NCBI GenBank assembly: GCA_930367215.1
Contig: OV884059.1
Coordinates: 227,105,803 to 227,169,802 of the forward strand
DNA from: Pollenia angustigena
Taxonomy: Eukaryota > Arthropoda > Insecta > Diptera > Polleniidae
Direction of reading: 5' to 3'
DNA: 64,000 nucleotides
Of this stretch, positions 12,295 through 23,942 are shown piece after piece; the stretch's first letter is position 1; each line of letters opens with the position of its first letter. Both the position numbers and the translations under genes were made by a program. The notes below the pieces were generated by a model. The model was not told the DNA's origin. It worked only from the letters and a program-made list of their open reading frames with translations, and did no database searches.

Positions 12295-12861
12295 TATATG
12301 AGATTTGTTTGTTATAAAGCAATTTTGGAGTGGGGGTGACCAATGGTATATTCCGGACCTACTACATAGTAGCTACTATAAAGTTATCGTCGCGTAATTT
12401 TATATCAATACCAACATTTATAAGTTATGGCATTTTTCGGAAGTTTCCATAACTTACAGGGTGTAGACGTTATTACGACAATTACATTATTCCAAGGGGA
12501 AAATGGTGTTCCTTGTCAAAAAAAATTTTTTTTACATTAAAAATTTTTATTTTGCTTATAAAAATAACATTGACTAAAAATAAAGTTAAAAATCGCCAAA
12601 AAAAAAAAAACTGAGAAAAATCAACTAAATCGCCAAAATCCTTAAAATCTTTAACAAACATGAATTTTGTTTGTGATAATAAATTGCCACATTATATAAT
12701 AGAAAAAGTTCGTAAACTTTATATATGTATCTATATTCATGTTTAAGGGATTCCCCAACAAATTCATGGCTCATCAAAAAAGAGCCAACCAATCGCCAAA
12801 TAAAAATTTTCGCCGCCAAACTAGTTTTAAAATTGCCACTTATTTGGTAAATTTATTTATT

Positions 12862-12925
12862 GAAGGTGGTTCTAGGACCAAAAGTTTAAGGTATTACAAA
12901 CATCAGCACCAACACAATTAAAAAT
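12862..12925 (+). repeat. Tail fragment of the 61275-type repeat family
   Basis: GGTGGTTCTAGGACCAAAAG and TTACAAACATCAGCACCAAC match GGTGGGTCTAGGACCAATAT and TTACACACATCAGCACAAAT at 61726-61770. Confidence 0.65.
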
Positions 12926-13277
12926 GATAATTTATAAAATTATGAAAATATTAAATAATACTGACCAAATTGTCTAGACGCTTTTAAAACCAAAAAAAAA
13001 ATTTTATATATTGAAATAAGTTTATATGTGCATATAAATATGTATGTGTATATTACTAAAAACGTTTTTAGAATAAAAAAAAGTAAAATGTTTTTGCCCA
13101 GCTAGCATTTGGGTGAACATTTTTTGTAAAATCACCTAAAGGGTCTTTTCAGCTAACTTTTGATGGTTTAAAACTGATTTATCACTTAAGCGACGAAAAA
13201 GAATTCATATATATGATTCATTCATATGGTCAAATAGTCAGCCTTACGGCCATTTTCACCAAGTTCGGTTAAAACTA

Positions 13278-14051
13278 CACTGAAAGAATTTTTTTCGCAA
13301 TACCAATGAATTTTGATATTAATCCCATGAAAAATTGCATTAAAAAGGAACCAATAAAACCTGTTTCATTAAAATGTATTTAATTATTATTCATTGGGCG
13401 AATACTTTCAATAAAGTAAATTTTTTTTTTCTTATTTTATTTTTTATTTTCTGTCTCTGGCGGGAATCGATCGCGGTGCTGATAGACTAGCTCACTACCA
13501 GCTAGTCTACCGGGGCAGTGTAGATTTTGGATATAAAACGATGTTTTTTACTCAATGAACAGCAATAACAACGTTGATTGAAAGTTTTTGGTTCATTACT
13601 ATAATGACATTTTTCATTGTCATAATGAAAATTTAAATTTATGAAAGCATTATTGAAATATGTTGCTTTTATAAACAAATTTTTGATTTCATAAATTTAA
13701 TGGCATATTACATTAGATTTATGAAATAATTAAATCTTACATTTTTTGATTAACAATTAAACATTTTTTAAGGAAACTATAATTTTGTATATATTTATGA
13801 ATATAATTACGTTTGTATATTGTTTTTTTATGTTCCCAATTAAAATTGTTTGTTTAACTTGGACAAACTTAAGTTTCATATACCCAATGAAAATTTTTAA
13901 CGTAATTACGAAATCCAATGAAGCGATTTTAACGAAAATACTTCATTATAACTATGAAATTCCATTTAGACAATGAAAATTTGCATTTACCCAAGGGAAA
14001 TTTTTGTATGAATATGATTCATTAAATATATGAAGCATTTTTCTTTCAGTG
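13278..14051. mobile_element. TA-flanked element, CACTGAAAGAA termini
   Basis: CACTGAAAGAATTTTT and CACTGAAAGAAAAATG (reverse complemented), each beside TA. The interior has many CAATGAA/TTCATTG motifs. It is nested in 13247-14143 and holds the SINE head 13448-13522. A left-end fragment of the same family is at 33792 (CACTGAAAGAAAAAG). Confidence 0.8.
13448..13522 (-). mobile_element. tRNA-derived SINE head, minus strand
   Basis: On the minus strand: CTGCCCCGGTAGACTAGCTG then CGCGATCGATTCCCGCCAGA, the B-box type CGATTCCCGCC. Similar to 6423-6490. Nested in the element 13278-14051. Confidence 0.6.
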
Positions 14052-15254
14052 TAACTTTCAAATAAAGTTCTGGTTACCAATATGTTTTGACCGGCAAAAT
14101 GTAACCGATTGTTAATTATAACCGAACTTGGTGAAAATGGCCGTTATTGTGGTTGTCGATGCCGTATACGCTAGTCGTTTTTTGTTATAGATTAAAGTAA
14201 CACACAACCTGTGTTATTCAACCAACTACAAAAACGACAAAGCCACAACTACAATAAGGGTGAATGATTTCTTAACGGTTTATAATTAAAACTGATTTAT
14301 AATTTGAGCGATTTGAAAAGGATTCACTTATGATTCATTCATATGCTTCAAAATGAATCAGCGAATTGTATCACAAATGATTCTTTGAGGGGATTCAACG
14401 TCAGGGTACCAATTTCCCACTACGAAAGTAGCATTCATGATTAAAAAATGAGTTTATATGCGGTTATTTTGATCTTGAAGCTGATTTCTAAAAGATACGA
14501 CTATAATATAAAATGTTTGCTGGGAGACGACTTATTATCCATGCGTAACAATATTTTCTTTCACATACATACAGAAATGTATATTTGTTTTTAGGTATTG
14601 TATCTAAATAAAAAGTTAAATAAAAAAAATTGGCACATGGTATTAAATATAATAAATAACAAAAAAAAAAAACATTGAATACAAGAAACCCCCATTTGTT
14701 ATAGAACAGCAACCAATCTTTGAAAGCAAGACAAATTATGAAGAAAAACCTTTTCAAAATACATACCGGCAAAATGTAAACACTTGTTTAATACGAATTC
14801 GTAAAGAGCTACGTAGTTATTTATGAGATAGTAAGTAAGGAGCGGAAAAAAGGGGAAATATAAAGACTTGGAGGCGTAACTTGATCAGGAAAGATATATC
14901 AAGAAATAGCAGATCGAATGAATTTTTATATGGTGAATTGTAATTTTCATTGGATCTTAAGCTCCAGTAAGCCAATTACGGCATCCTGAATAAGAGTGTA
15001 AACATATTAATTAATCTTCCACACTTCCTGTAGCACACAGAAAAAACTTTCGCCATTGTTTTCAATTTAACCCTTAACCATTTTATTAATCAAACATCTT
15101 ATTCATCAATTTGGATTAAATTAATTGCCTTATCCACTTATATTATAATACATAATACATAATTATAATAATGATTTTTTTATTGCCAAAATATAGTAAT
15201 AATATTCAAATATGTTGACTACACAAGAACTATCTAGTCAATATGTCTAAGGTC

Positions 15255-15351
15255 AGTCGTGGATTTTTAACGACAAGCACAAGCCCTGCAAATAATGAGA
15301 CCAGTCCAAACACGCGTGTAAAGTGTAGCCCACAAGGGACTAGGTTTACTC
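15255..15351. repeat. Dispersed repeat, left half (split by hAT-like element A)
   Basis: CCAGTCCAAACACGCGTGTA and CCACAAGGGACTAG recur reversed at 49630-49690. It continues after the hAT insertion at 17294. Confidence 0.7.
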
Positions 15352-15359
15352 CATGGTAT

Positions 15360-17285
15360 CAGTGATGCCAACTTTTTGAGAGCAAATGTTGATGGGGGCC
15401 ATTTTCATTTAAGATTAAATAATAAATGTAGTATTTACATTTGTATATAAAAATTTTTAAATGTATTATTAGTATCTTCAATAAAAATAATATCATCCAA
15501 ATCAATTGGAGCTTTAATTGGCCATAAAACAGTTTTAAAGAAATACAGTGCGAGCTCGATTTTCGTATCTCGAAAAAATCTGGTCTGTTGCAATTACCGA
15601 CAATTTGCAATGACCGACCATTATTTATAAAACTTAATGACAGCATATATTTAAATAATCATTCTTATATTTTATCGTTTAAATAAATCTAAATAAAAAT
15701 CGTGTAAAGTTTAATCAAATTTTATCCAACTATTTTAACATATGTATGCTTCTGAATAAAGAACACACATACGGTGTAAAATAGAAAAAACATGTATGTT
15801 TGCATTTTGATACTTAGTCAAACCGTTTTTCAATAGTACTAGAGGTAGAAGTGCACAACACGAGGAAAACTTAAGCGTATGAAAAATGGCAGGTTACACA
15901 ACGCTGGTTATCAAAGTATTTTCTGTCAGCTGTTTTTAATTTATTTAACACTTTGCATATACCAAGCTGCGGCTCTTTTTTTTGTCTTTGCGTTTTTTTT
16001 TGTACGGTTTTCGACTGCATGTTTTTTAACAATTCCTAATATTTTCCAATGCATATTCTATTTTTGAAACATCTTTAAAAAATGTTAACCGAAATACATC
16101 GTTTTTATTACGATTACTAAAGGCTGTTTTACACTATCACACAAGTCTTAAGACTTTTGGTCTTACAAAATGAAATGATTTTTGGTCTGATTGTCAAAAA
16201 ATCAAAGAGAAATTTTTTTTCATTACATTTTGCTTCTACACTATCACACTTCAAATAAAAAGTAAAATCTTTGTGATTTATGAGATCCACTTTAGATTAC
16301 AAAATAAAGACGAAAAAACATTTTATTAAGCATTGGAACATTGTTAGCTGGCGTATTATTCACTAATTTGCACATTTAAACTTGCACCTTGGTCCTCAGA
16401 TATATTTTTGCTTTATTTTTAATATTTCTTTAATATTTAATAATTTTTATTTTGATGTGGCCGGCAAATTATTCAACAGCTGTTTTTTTATTTTCTTCTA
16501 GGGTGGAAAAGTTGATACAATCATATTTTTTTATTTTTTTTTTCGTCTGTGTACCGTATTTAACGATTTTTTACAACAAATATTTATGATTTATTTAAAT
16601 TTTAAAAGAATTCACTTGAAATTTTATATTTTTTTATCGTTTTGCAATTTTTTATTAGAAAAAATAATAGTGAATATTTGTGCATAAAATTTTAATTTTC
16701 CATCCCTGATTTTCTTCTTGTGCTTTTGTAAAAACACAATTCTGATAAAATGAAAAATCTAATCGTTTAGAAAAATTTCAAAAAATAGAGAGAACCATAC
16801 GACTGCCAAATTTCTTTACGTATTTTTTGACATTTCATTACAAAATGTTTTTACACTATTATACATTATGAATGATTTGTAAGTTTTTGACATGTCTTAA
16901 CACAAAGTATTATAGTCTAAAATGGCCTTAAATACATATGTTGTCAACGCTAAAAAGTGCAACGTTTCGTAAAATTTCCAAATTGCTGGCTATAACCTCG
17001 TAAATAAAGTTTTTGGTTAAACGAATGTAACTTGCTTTTATCATTTGAAATCTTAAAATCTTTACAAGCCTTCTCAAAATTGTACCCCAAATAGCAAAGC
17101 TTCTTAATCATCCTCTATATAATCGTAGTTTTAAAAAATGGTAGAAAAAAAATAAAAATTGTAAAAAGCACTAAAGGCACTAACGAAAAATTGAAAAAGG
17201 CACCAAGTTAGTGCTTTTTTTTTGGCGTTTTAAGGCATCATAAAGCACTTAAAATATTGCCAAAAGCACAAGGTTGGCATCACTG
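15360..17285. mobile_element. hAT-like element A, copy 1 (non-coding)
   Basis: The ends are CAGTGATGCCAAC and its complement GTTGGCATCACTG. The flanks are a perfect 8-bp duplication CATGGTAT (15352-15359 and 17286-17293), the hAT signature. The body has no recognisable transposase. A TAA-flanked element (16121-16928) is nested in it. It interrupts another repeat whose halves are 15255-15351 and 17294-17500. A second, reverse-oriented copy starts at 41163. Confidence 0.9.
16121..16928. mobile_element. TAA-flanked MITE nested in hAT-like element A
   Basis: TIRs AGGCTGTTTTACACTATCAC and AGGCCATTTTAGACTATAAT (right end reverse complemented) are flanked by TAA (16118-16120 and 16929-16931). 3-bp TWA duplications are typical of PIF/Harbinger. 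The paralogous hAT copy at about 41570 lacks it and has a single TAA at the matching point. Confidence 0.85.
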
Positions 17286-17293
17286 CATGGTAT

Positions 17294-17500
17294 ACTCAAG
17301 CGGATTAGTTTTGATGTCGTTTAAACACGAAAGCATATCGTTAAAAAACGAAGGCATGTCGTCTCACTACAAACACTTTTAAACAATGACATGGTCTATG
17401 CTTGCATTACATTGCACAAGTCCATGGAGTAGTCCATTTTTATCAAAATGGATCAGGTGGTCCAATATTTTTTGCAGGGTGTCTATAGCTCGATGCACTG
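17294..17500. repeat. Dispersed repeat, right half (split by hAT-like element A)
   Basis: GGATTAGTTTTGATGTCGTT, TGACATGGTCTATGCTTGCA and ATGGATCAGGTGGTCCAA match, in reverse orientation, 49325-49510. Confidence 0.75.
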
Positions 17501-17929
17501 TACTGGAACTGGTACTGTACCGTTCTTGTTACAAAGTTAATAATGAATCATTACAGTTTCACTCTTGACATTTTATATCTACAATTGCTTAAAATATGAA
17601 AGTGTGGAATTTGAATTGGTAGTTTTTTTTGAATACAGGGTGGCACAGAATGGTTTAAATGGTTTATGACTTTTTTATTTATGCGATTATTACAATTTTT
17701 TTTTTAAAACAGTTCATTATTGGGGAATGTTTTGCAATTAGCCTTGAAAAATAATATCCTGCAGTAGCAGACTTAAGCATTGAGTTTGTCTAGTGTATTG
17801 CCGGCGTAAGATGATTAAGGTTGCAATTAAATATTTGTTTTTTCAAAAAAACAGGATCAAAGACTCTACCAAGGAAAAAAGTTTTTATTAGGGCTATTTG
17901 AAAATATGGACCGATTCTCACTATTTTTA

Positions 17930-18175
17930 AAATGCATATGTACAAAATTTCAACAAATCATGTTTAATATGCGACCTGTACTTTAAGCGAAAGGTAAACA
18001 CGGACAGACCATCAGCTGGCCTGCTGGACGGACGGACATCGTTAGATCCACCTAGACGGCGAATCTAAGTCGATCGGTATACTAAAAGGTCTCTATGCAA
18101 TATTTTTTTTTTACACACATCATTACAAAAGCATAATACACTCTCCAATTTTATGGAATGGGTAGTATGGGTGAA
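17930..18175 (+). repeat. Fragment of the 61275-type repeat family
   Basis: TGCGACCTGTACTTTAAGCG, GGACGGACATCGTTAGAT, GTCGATCGGTATACT and CATAATACACTCTCC follow the same order as at 61620-61795. Confidence 0.75.
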
Positions 18176-18587
18176 TAATCATCAACGTAATTACGATTTT
18201 AATACACGATTTCAATACATTAAAAAAATAGAAATAAACGGAAGTTAAAAAAAATTGGCAGCACTTTGAAAACAAAATTTCATTGAAGAAAATTTTTCAA
18301 ATTGAACACAAACACTTGCAAATACAGACAAGACAGGAAATATGTTTTTGTTTGAAATTTAAGAAATTTTTTAAACCAAAAAAATAAAAAACTTTTGCAC
18401 TTTATCTTGAAACAGTCATGACCGACAATCTCACAGCCAACAAGTCAGCTTACTAGATGTTCAACAAATTGTAATTTATACTTAAGACACGACAAGACTA
18501 CAAATATACATAATTAATTTTTAGTGTTGTTTCAAAAGTCAAATAATTTGTCTTTTCTTTTTTTTAATTTTATCTTTTTTTATTTAG

Positions 18588-18800
18588 AACGCAACGACCT
18601 TTCGTATCCACCTGTTATAGCAACCCTGAGTTCATTGGGTCATGCTGCGGATTTTCTAGCGCCAGGAGATCGCCTTCATCAGATAGACAGCATCTCAACA
18701 ATTGGGTTAACAAATCAACACATTATGAGCATGCTGTGCGGTGGTGGCTCAGCAGATGGTCCTGCTATTGTTGAAATTGAATATTCCCTGCCTGAATACA
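18588..18800 (+). CDS. Grip: Grip exon: C-terminal two thirds of PDZ1
   Basis: The acceptor TTTAG ends at 18587 and the donor GTGAGT starts at 18801. The exon carries two bases completing an upstream codon, 70 full codons and one base of the next, so both flanking introns are phase 1. The peptide runs from RNDLSYPPVIATL to VEIEYSLPEY. It contains the PDZ core features 'LAPGDRLHQIDSISTIG' (the usual GDxILxVN segment) and the closing strand 'AIVEIEY'. The carboxylate-binding GLGF-type loop of PDZ1 is missing and must be in the preceding exon. Codons here are clearly more GC-rich than the surrounding DNA. The exon is separated from the next by a 13.4-kb intron full of transposons. Confidence 0.88.
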
Positions 18801-19047
18801 GTGAGTATAAAATTAAGAACGAAATAAAAAAAATTAATGCAACACGAGGGTAGGAATTAAATTGTTGGTATAAGTTAATAGTAGCAGCAGTTATTCTTTA
18901 TTTTTTTCAAAAATTCATTACAAACATTTTTATTTATTAAAAAAATTAGTAGATAAATAAAATAAAAGAAATTTACGTACGGCTTTGACATTGTCGTTAG
19001 CCGGAAAAGTAGGCTAAATATTAAGATATAAAATGTTCTGTATAAAC

Positions 19048-20030
19048 CAGTGATGGAAAATTTAAAAATTTAGATGGCCACCAAGCAAAAGAGTACTTTT
19101 TTCAACAATATGGTACTTTTTTTTTTGAAAATAAATTTAAAAATAAAAAAATTAAATACATAATTTTTTTCATATCTCAGCCATTTATGAACCGAGTTGG
19201 CTAAATTTCAACAGCAAAATTCTGATGAGGATAACTGACATTAAAATATACCAACTCAATTAAAAAAAAAGACTTTTTTTTTATTCTGGTAGACAAATGC
19301 CAAATGCATCTTGATTTTAAATTTTAAAGGGCTATAGTATACAATTGTTTACATCTTTTTTTTAAAAATCATATTCAAACTTTTTTATATCTTAATATTT
19401 CGGATATCATAAGGATTTTTTCCCCCTGTAAACAAACAAAAAATCGAGTTACACCTTTTTTATATTAAGCCATTAATATATACTTTTGATAAGATGATTG
19501 TGTAGGCAATGTTGTCAATAGGGCTGTGGAGTCGGGGTTAAGGTTTTTGTACCGAAGTCAGAGTCGAAGTACCCACAAAAACTTCGTGAATCCGACTCCA
19601 AAATTTCTCGACATAAAAAATTTTCTAATAATTTCCAAAATAAAAATACTTCGAAATTGGAGAATCAATATTTAAAATATTGATTTTAAAGTTTTACAGA
19701 ATCGTTTTCTTGCTATATTTAACCATTTAAGAGTACTAGTAAAAAAAAAGTTCAAAGTCAAATAAGGAGCAGTCTCATATACATTAACCATTAAGGTTAG
19801 ATTATGAGTCAGAGTTGGAATTTCAGCGGTTGGAGTAGGAGTAAGTACTTTTTGTTGATGAATCCACCCAGCCCTGGTTGTCAATGTTAAAAAAAAATAT
19901 CAACGCTAAATTTCTAAACAAAGAAGCACAACAAAAAAAAGAGTACTTAAACGGACGTGGGGCTACAGTGGTATTTTTAAAAGGAAAAAGTACTGAAAAT
20001 AGTACCATAGTACTGAATTTTCCATCACTG
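19048..20030. mobile_element. hAT-like element B (non-coding)
   Basis: Ends CAGTGATGGAAAATT and AATTTTCCATCACTG are exact complements. The 8-bp duplication GTATAAAC is perfect (19040-19047 and 20031-20038). No transposase. It carries a nested element at 19519-19876. Confidence 0.9.
19519..19876. mobile_element. hAT MITE nested in hAT-like element B
   Basis: Ends TAGGGCTGTGGAGTCGG and CAGCCCTG (first base of the left end apparently mutated from C), with TCCGACTCC-type internal complementarity. Perfect 8-bp duplication GTTGTCAA at 19511-19518 and 19877-19884. Confidence 0.85.
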
Positions 20031-20084
20031 GTATAAACTATTTTAATGATTAAATTCATTTATTAAAAAATTTCGATATATCAA

Positions 20085-21146
20085 AGCGTTGGTAATTTAT
20101 CTTGCTAAGGTTTTCCAACCGCAAGGCTCCGTTCTTTCTCCTACTATATTTCTTATCTTTCTAAATACCTCCTTTGTCAAACTTCCAACCCTATCTACAC
20201 TTTTGCAGATGAAAGCAACCTTTGCCATTCGTACTCATTCGAGTGCAGACCAAGCGTATCCGATGTCGTTGCTATGAGGCAGAATATGAATGATACGCTT
20301 GGCCGAGACCTTGACATAGTCTCGGAATTGGGTCGTGCAAATAGGGTCGATTTTAATGCCCGAAAAACCCAATGTTGCGCGCTGACGCATAAACGCGCGG
20401 CAAACCAAGGTGCCTCATCTGTATATATGGGTGGTATAATTATTGAGGAATCAGAATCTATTGATGTTCTGGGCATGAGGATACAATGTGACGTCCGATG
20501 GACTGAACATATATTCAAGGTGTCGAAAGAAGCATTCAAGTGCCTCGGTTTTCTAAGACGGTGTAGGATATACTTCACTCCATCTGATCTCCTTACTATT
20601 TATACGACCTATATCCGACCGCGTATGGAATACAACTCTCATGTGTGGGCCGGTGCTTCAAAGTATATTTTGGAGCTTCTCGACCGCTTGCAGGAGAGGG
20701 CGAGGGTTCTCATTAGTGACAGTAGGGTAACCAATTCTATTTACTCCCTTGAGCACCGTCGCAATGTGGGTTGTATTTGCCTGTTTTATCGTTACTACAA
20801 TGGGATGTGTTCCGACGAAATCAGGATCTGGTTCCCGAAACCCGTACATTTGTTCGTAATACACGTTTTTCCTCAAGAGCCCATCCTTATGTGGTCGATT
20901 GGCAGGTGAATCGTACAACGCATTACAGAGAGAATTCGTTTTTTTCCCGGACTGTTCGTATGTGGAATAACCTTCCTGCAGAAGTCTTCCCTCTCACTTA
21001 CAACATGATTAAGTTCAAATCGAATGTTCACAAACACTACTCCCTCTATCCTCCTTCCCATAACCTATTTTCCTAGTTCCAACACAATGCAATGCATTAG
21101 TAGGGGTCATCCCCTGAGTGCTGGTCCTAACAGTAAAAAAAAAAAA
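20085..21146 (+). mobile_element. 5'-truncated LINE (reverse transcriptase C-terminal half)
   Basis: The fragment starts in RT motif 'PQGSVLSPTIFLIFLN', shifts frame, and continues 'FADESNLCHS' at 20202, where the usual (Y/F)ADD box reads FADE. It goes on through 'RVDFNARKTQCC', 'LGMRIQCDVRWTEHI', 'YIRPRMEYNSHVWAG' and 'RLQERARVLI'. A second shift near 20800 leads to 'RTVRMWNNLPAEVFPLTYNM' and a stop at about 21076. A short 3' UTR with hairpin AGGGGTCATCCCCT (21101-21114) ends in an A-run at 21134-21146. The C-terminal 'WNNLPAEVFP' region is typical of CR1/Jockey-like non-LTR elements. Clade is uncertain; the copy is dead. Confidence 0.85.
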
Positions 21147-21189
21147 ATTATAAAGTTCGCCATTTAGTAATTTAAAAAAAAATTTCTTC

Positions 21190-21840
21190 TGGTATTGCTA
21201 TGGTATGAAACTGTTGGAATTTAGAACAGGGCACCGGCATATAAAATACTGAACTGATTCAATTTCTTTTGTATAGCACAAGGAGCATTCTTTATCGCTG
21301 CTTCTCGAGAACCCAGGTCCATTAAAATTTATTAAGTCACTGCGACCTTTAAGAATCAATGTTACATAACTTTGGTCATGCAAAATCATAAAATAAAATT
21401 GGCCAGCTGTGGATCTAGATTTTTTTAAATGTTTGGCTTTGAGAGGCTCTCATGAGGCGTCCGTTATGGTATTTAATTTCCAAAGCAGTCAGGAAATAGT
21501 TTTGATTTTCGATCCATTGGCGTGATGTTGTGCTCATTTGCCAATATATGTTGAACTCGTTTCCTAGTTCATTAATTCTCTATGCCCAAAAGATGTTTTT
21601 TTTCTAGAATTTTAAGGCTTAATTGACGAGTTAATCGCGATGAATTTAATTTAAAAAGTGTAACATATAAGTAGTGTAAGTTTAATTTAAGGGTATAGAA
21701 ATTACCGTTTTGCAAACCAGTATCCAGCATTAAAACATAGTTTGGTGTAAAATTGGGTAGTTTCAATATCTCTGCAGCTTGTCCACATCTGCAAAGTGCA
21801 TATTTCCCTATATTTGGGCACCATATGATTGTATAGAGCG
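21190..21840 (-). mobile_element. LINE 3' fragment, minus strand
   Basis: Reading the minus strand from 21840, conserved-looking peptide fragments appear in shifted frames: 'LPNFTPNYVLMLDTGLQNGN', 'EFNIYWQMSTTSRQWIENQN', 'GRLMRASQSQTFKK', 'QSYVTLILKGRSDLINFNG', then the zinc-knuckle-like 'CSLCYTKEIESVQYFICRCP'. A CxxC...C.CP motif near the end is typical of the C-terminus of non-LTR retrotransposon ORF2. Stops and shifts are frequent. It lies tail-to-tail with the LINE ending at 21146. Confidence 0.65.
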
Positions 21841-22188
21841 GCTCACAGCCTGGCGCTCACAGCCGCCAGTTTCACATTAAAAGCAGCATTTTTACTGGGT
21901 GTTCACAATGAAAGCAACAAGGAGTAAATTATTAACTAAATCACCAGAAAATGTGACTTGAACTAAGAAAATTTTGCAAGATCTCGTCTTAACCAAAAAT
22001 TAATTATTCTAAATTTGTGTTTCTTAATTTAAGAAAATTTTACTAAATACGAACGAAATAAGTTACAATCAAGCAAGAAATTTGGATGTTCTTGCTTTAA
22101 GAAACGAAATTGATAGCTTTAGAATATAAACTTCTTTCCGTGAACAGTTTATTTTTAGAAACAAATTATATTCCTTCATATTTAAATA

Positions 22189-23563
22189 TCGGGTGATTTT
22201 TCAGCTATTATCTTTTTAGCAACACTGGTTCAAACAGCTGACGCACGTTTCGTGTTTTGTTTCACTGTCAAACATCTTCAGTGGTGCGATTCACTAACTT
22301 TTAACGATCCGACAATCGTAATATTTGTCGACATTTATATTCGCTTGCAGTAACGATAGTGTGATTCTGTAATTTTTTTTAACGAAAAGCACAAAAGAGA
22401 ATAAAATAAAAACATATGAAATTGTTCTTAACCCCCCTTGTTACACATATTTTTTCATTTAAAATGCACTGAAAAAGGTCTGGCCAGACTCATAAGTAAG
22501 ACGAAGGGTTAATTTGTGGTTTTATATTTTTTTTTTGTGAATTTTACATTTCGAATTTAATTTTTGTTCTTAATTTGCTTTCTTTTTGCAAATTTTAAAT
22601 TTATTATTTTGTTTTTGTTCATACATATACATATGAATATATCTTTGTATGTATGTAAGCTATTTTAAACATAAAAAAACATTTTGTCGATAAAATAAAC
22701 ACAAACTAAATTATTGTCGCTAAGATAACGACAAAAAAATGGCTTAAAGTAACAGCTGACTTTAAACGACAGCGAATATCGTTAAAAATTTTACAGAATA
22801 GCATATTATATAATTTAACAAACGAACAACGCTTGCAAATTATTGAATTTTATTATCAAAATGCGTGCTCTGTTAAGAAAGTTCATCACGCGCTTCTTGT
22901 GTTCAGCGACGAAGTTCATTGTTGGCTCAATGGGTACGTTAATAAGCAGAATTGTCGATTTTGGGGTGAAGATCAGATAAAAGCATTGCAAGAGCTACCA
23001 ATGCATCCAGAAAAAGTCACAGTTTGGTGCGGTTTATGGGCTATGGCGAATCGTAACGTAACTGTGAATGGTGAGCGCTACCGTGAGATGATATCTTACT
23101 TTTTTGCCCAAAATGCAAGAGCTTGACTTGCAAGACGGTGCCACATGCCACACATCACGCTTAACAATGGACTTATTGAGAGGCTAGTTCGGTGAACATT
23201 TTATTTCACGTTCGGGACCGGTCAATTTGCCGCCTAGATCGAGCGATTTAACGCCTTTAGACTATTTTTTGTGGGGCTATGCTAAAGGTCATGTCTATAC
23301 AGTGTATAGACATGGGTATAGTACACACACATGCCCGCTTCAATTGACGCATTGGAAGACAACATTGAAGCATTTATTCATGAGATACCGGCCGAAATGT
23401 TGGAAAGAGTATGCTAAAATTGGACTAAGCGGATGGATCATTTGAGGCGCAGTCACGGTCAACATTTGCATAAAATAATCTCCAAACATTAAATTATATG
23501 GACCGTACTATCGATTCTGAATTTTATTTTATACTTTCCTATAGCTCTTAAAAAATCACCCTT
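22189..23563 (+). mobile_element. DD41D (rosa-like) mariner element, internally deleted
   Basis: The TIRs begin 2 bp inside flanking TA dinucleotides (22187-22188 and 23564-23565) and share GGGTGATTTTT followed by AGCT-type sequence; only the first dozen bases match well. The body carries a broken transposase on the plus strand. The catalytic spacing between the second and third Asp fits DD41D when counted across the stop, which is the rosa-type group of the Tc1/mariner superfamily. Confidence 0.8.
22815..23490 (+). pseudogene. DD41D mariner transposase remnant
   Basis: The N-terminal piece 'NEQRLQIIEFYYQNACSVKK' is followed by a large deletion that removes the helix-turn-helix region. The catalytic domain restarts at 'FSDEVHCWLNGYVNKQNCRF'. 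'ELPMHPEKVTVWCGLWA' is followed by a second deletion before 'ANRNVTVNGERYREM'. A one-base shift near 23105 moves the frame to 'MQELDLQDGATCHTS', where about six residues are also missing. A TAG interrupts the next block, then 'SSDLTPLDYFLWGYAKGHVY' carries the third Asp. Matches end near 'IIFKH'-type sequence at about 23490. All three catalytic acids survive but the gene is non-functional. Confidence 0.85.
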
Positions 23564-23591
23564 TATAAATTTTTATTTTTAAAATATATTT

Positions 23592-23942
23592 AGGTTGTTC
23601 ACAGAAGGCTGGTTATCAGGTTTTGTGGTTATTTAGTTATATTCCTAACAAAATATGTTTATATTTAACATTTTTCATTTTTCGAATTTATTCTATGAGC
23701 TAAATTTCAGTTATATATTTTATAAAGCTTTTTTGTAATAGTCCTACATATTCCTTCAATTTTTCAGAAATGAAAACAAAATTACAATATAAAGTAACCT
23801 TCGGAAGGAAATAATTCCCAGTTTCTATTTTTCAAAATATATTAATTTAAATTTTTTTTTTTTTAATATTTTTTTGCTGTCAATATAACTACATAACCAT
23901 ATAACTATATAACCTGATAATCCGCCGTTCGTGAACCACCCA
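23592..23942. mobile_element. MITE beside the mariner copy
   Basis: GGTTGTTCACAGAAGGCTGG and GGGTGGTTCACGAACGGCGG (reverse complemented), both followed by ATTATCAGGTT or GTTATCAGGTT. The right side carries a short AACTA(C/T)ATAACCATAT repeat. Confidence 0.65.
23630..23830. repeat. Sequence shared in inverse with 36660-36830
   Basis: TCTATGAGCTAAATTTCAGT and TATTTTATAAAG here match ACTGAAATTTAGCTCATAGA and CTTTATAAAATA at 36770-36800; GGAAATAATTCCCAGTTTCT matches AGAAACTGGGAATTATTTAT at 36659. Confidence 0.65.

Larger units (their letters stand above)
13247..14143. mobile_element. TTA-flanked element with 25-bp TIRs
   Basis: Perfect TIR beginning CGGCCATTTTCACCAAGTTC at both ends; TTA at 13244-13246 and 14144-14146. 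Contains 13278-14051. Confidence 0.88.

Noticed and set aside
14488..14772. 94-codon minus-strand frame rich in Phe/Leu/Tyr as a membrane protein
   Set aside because: Hydrophobicity follows from A/T-rich codons; no homology, start context or splice sites.
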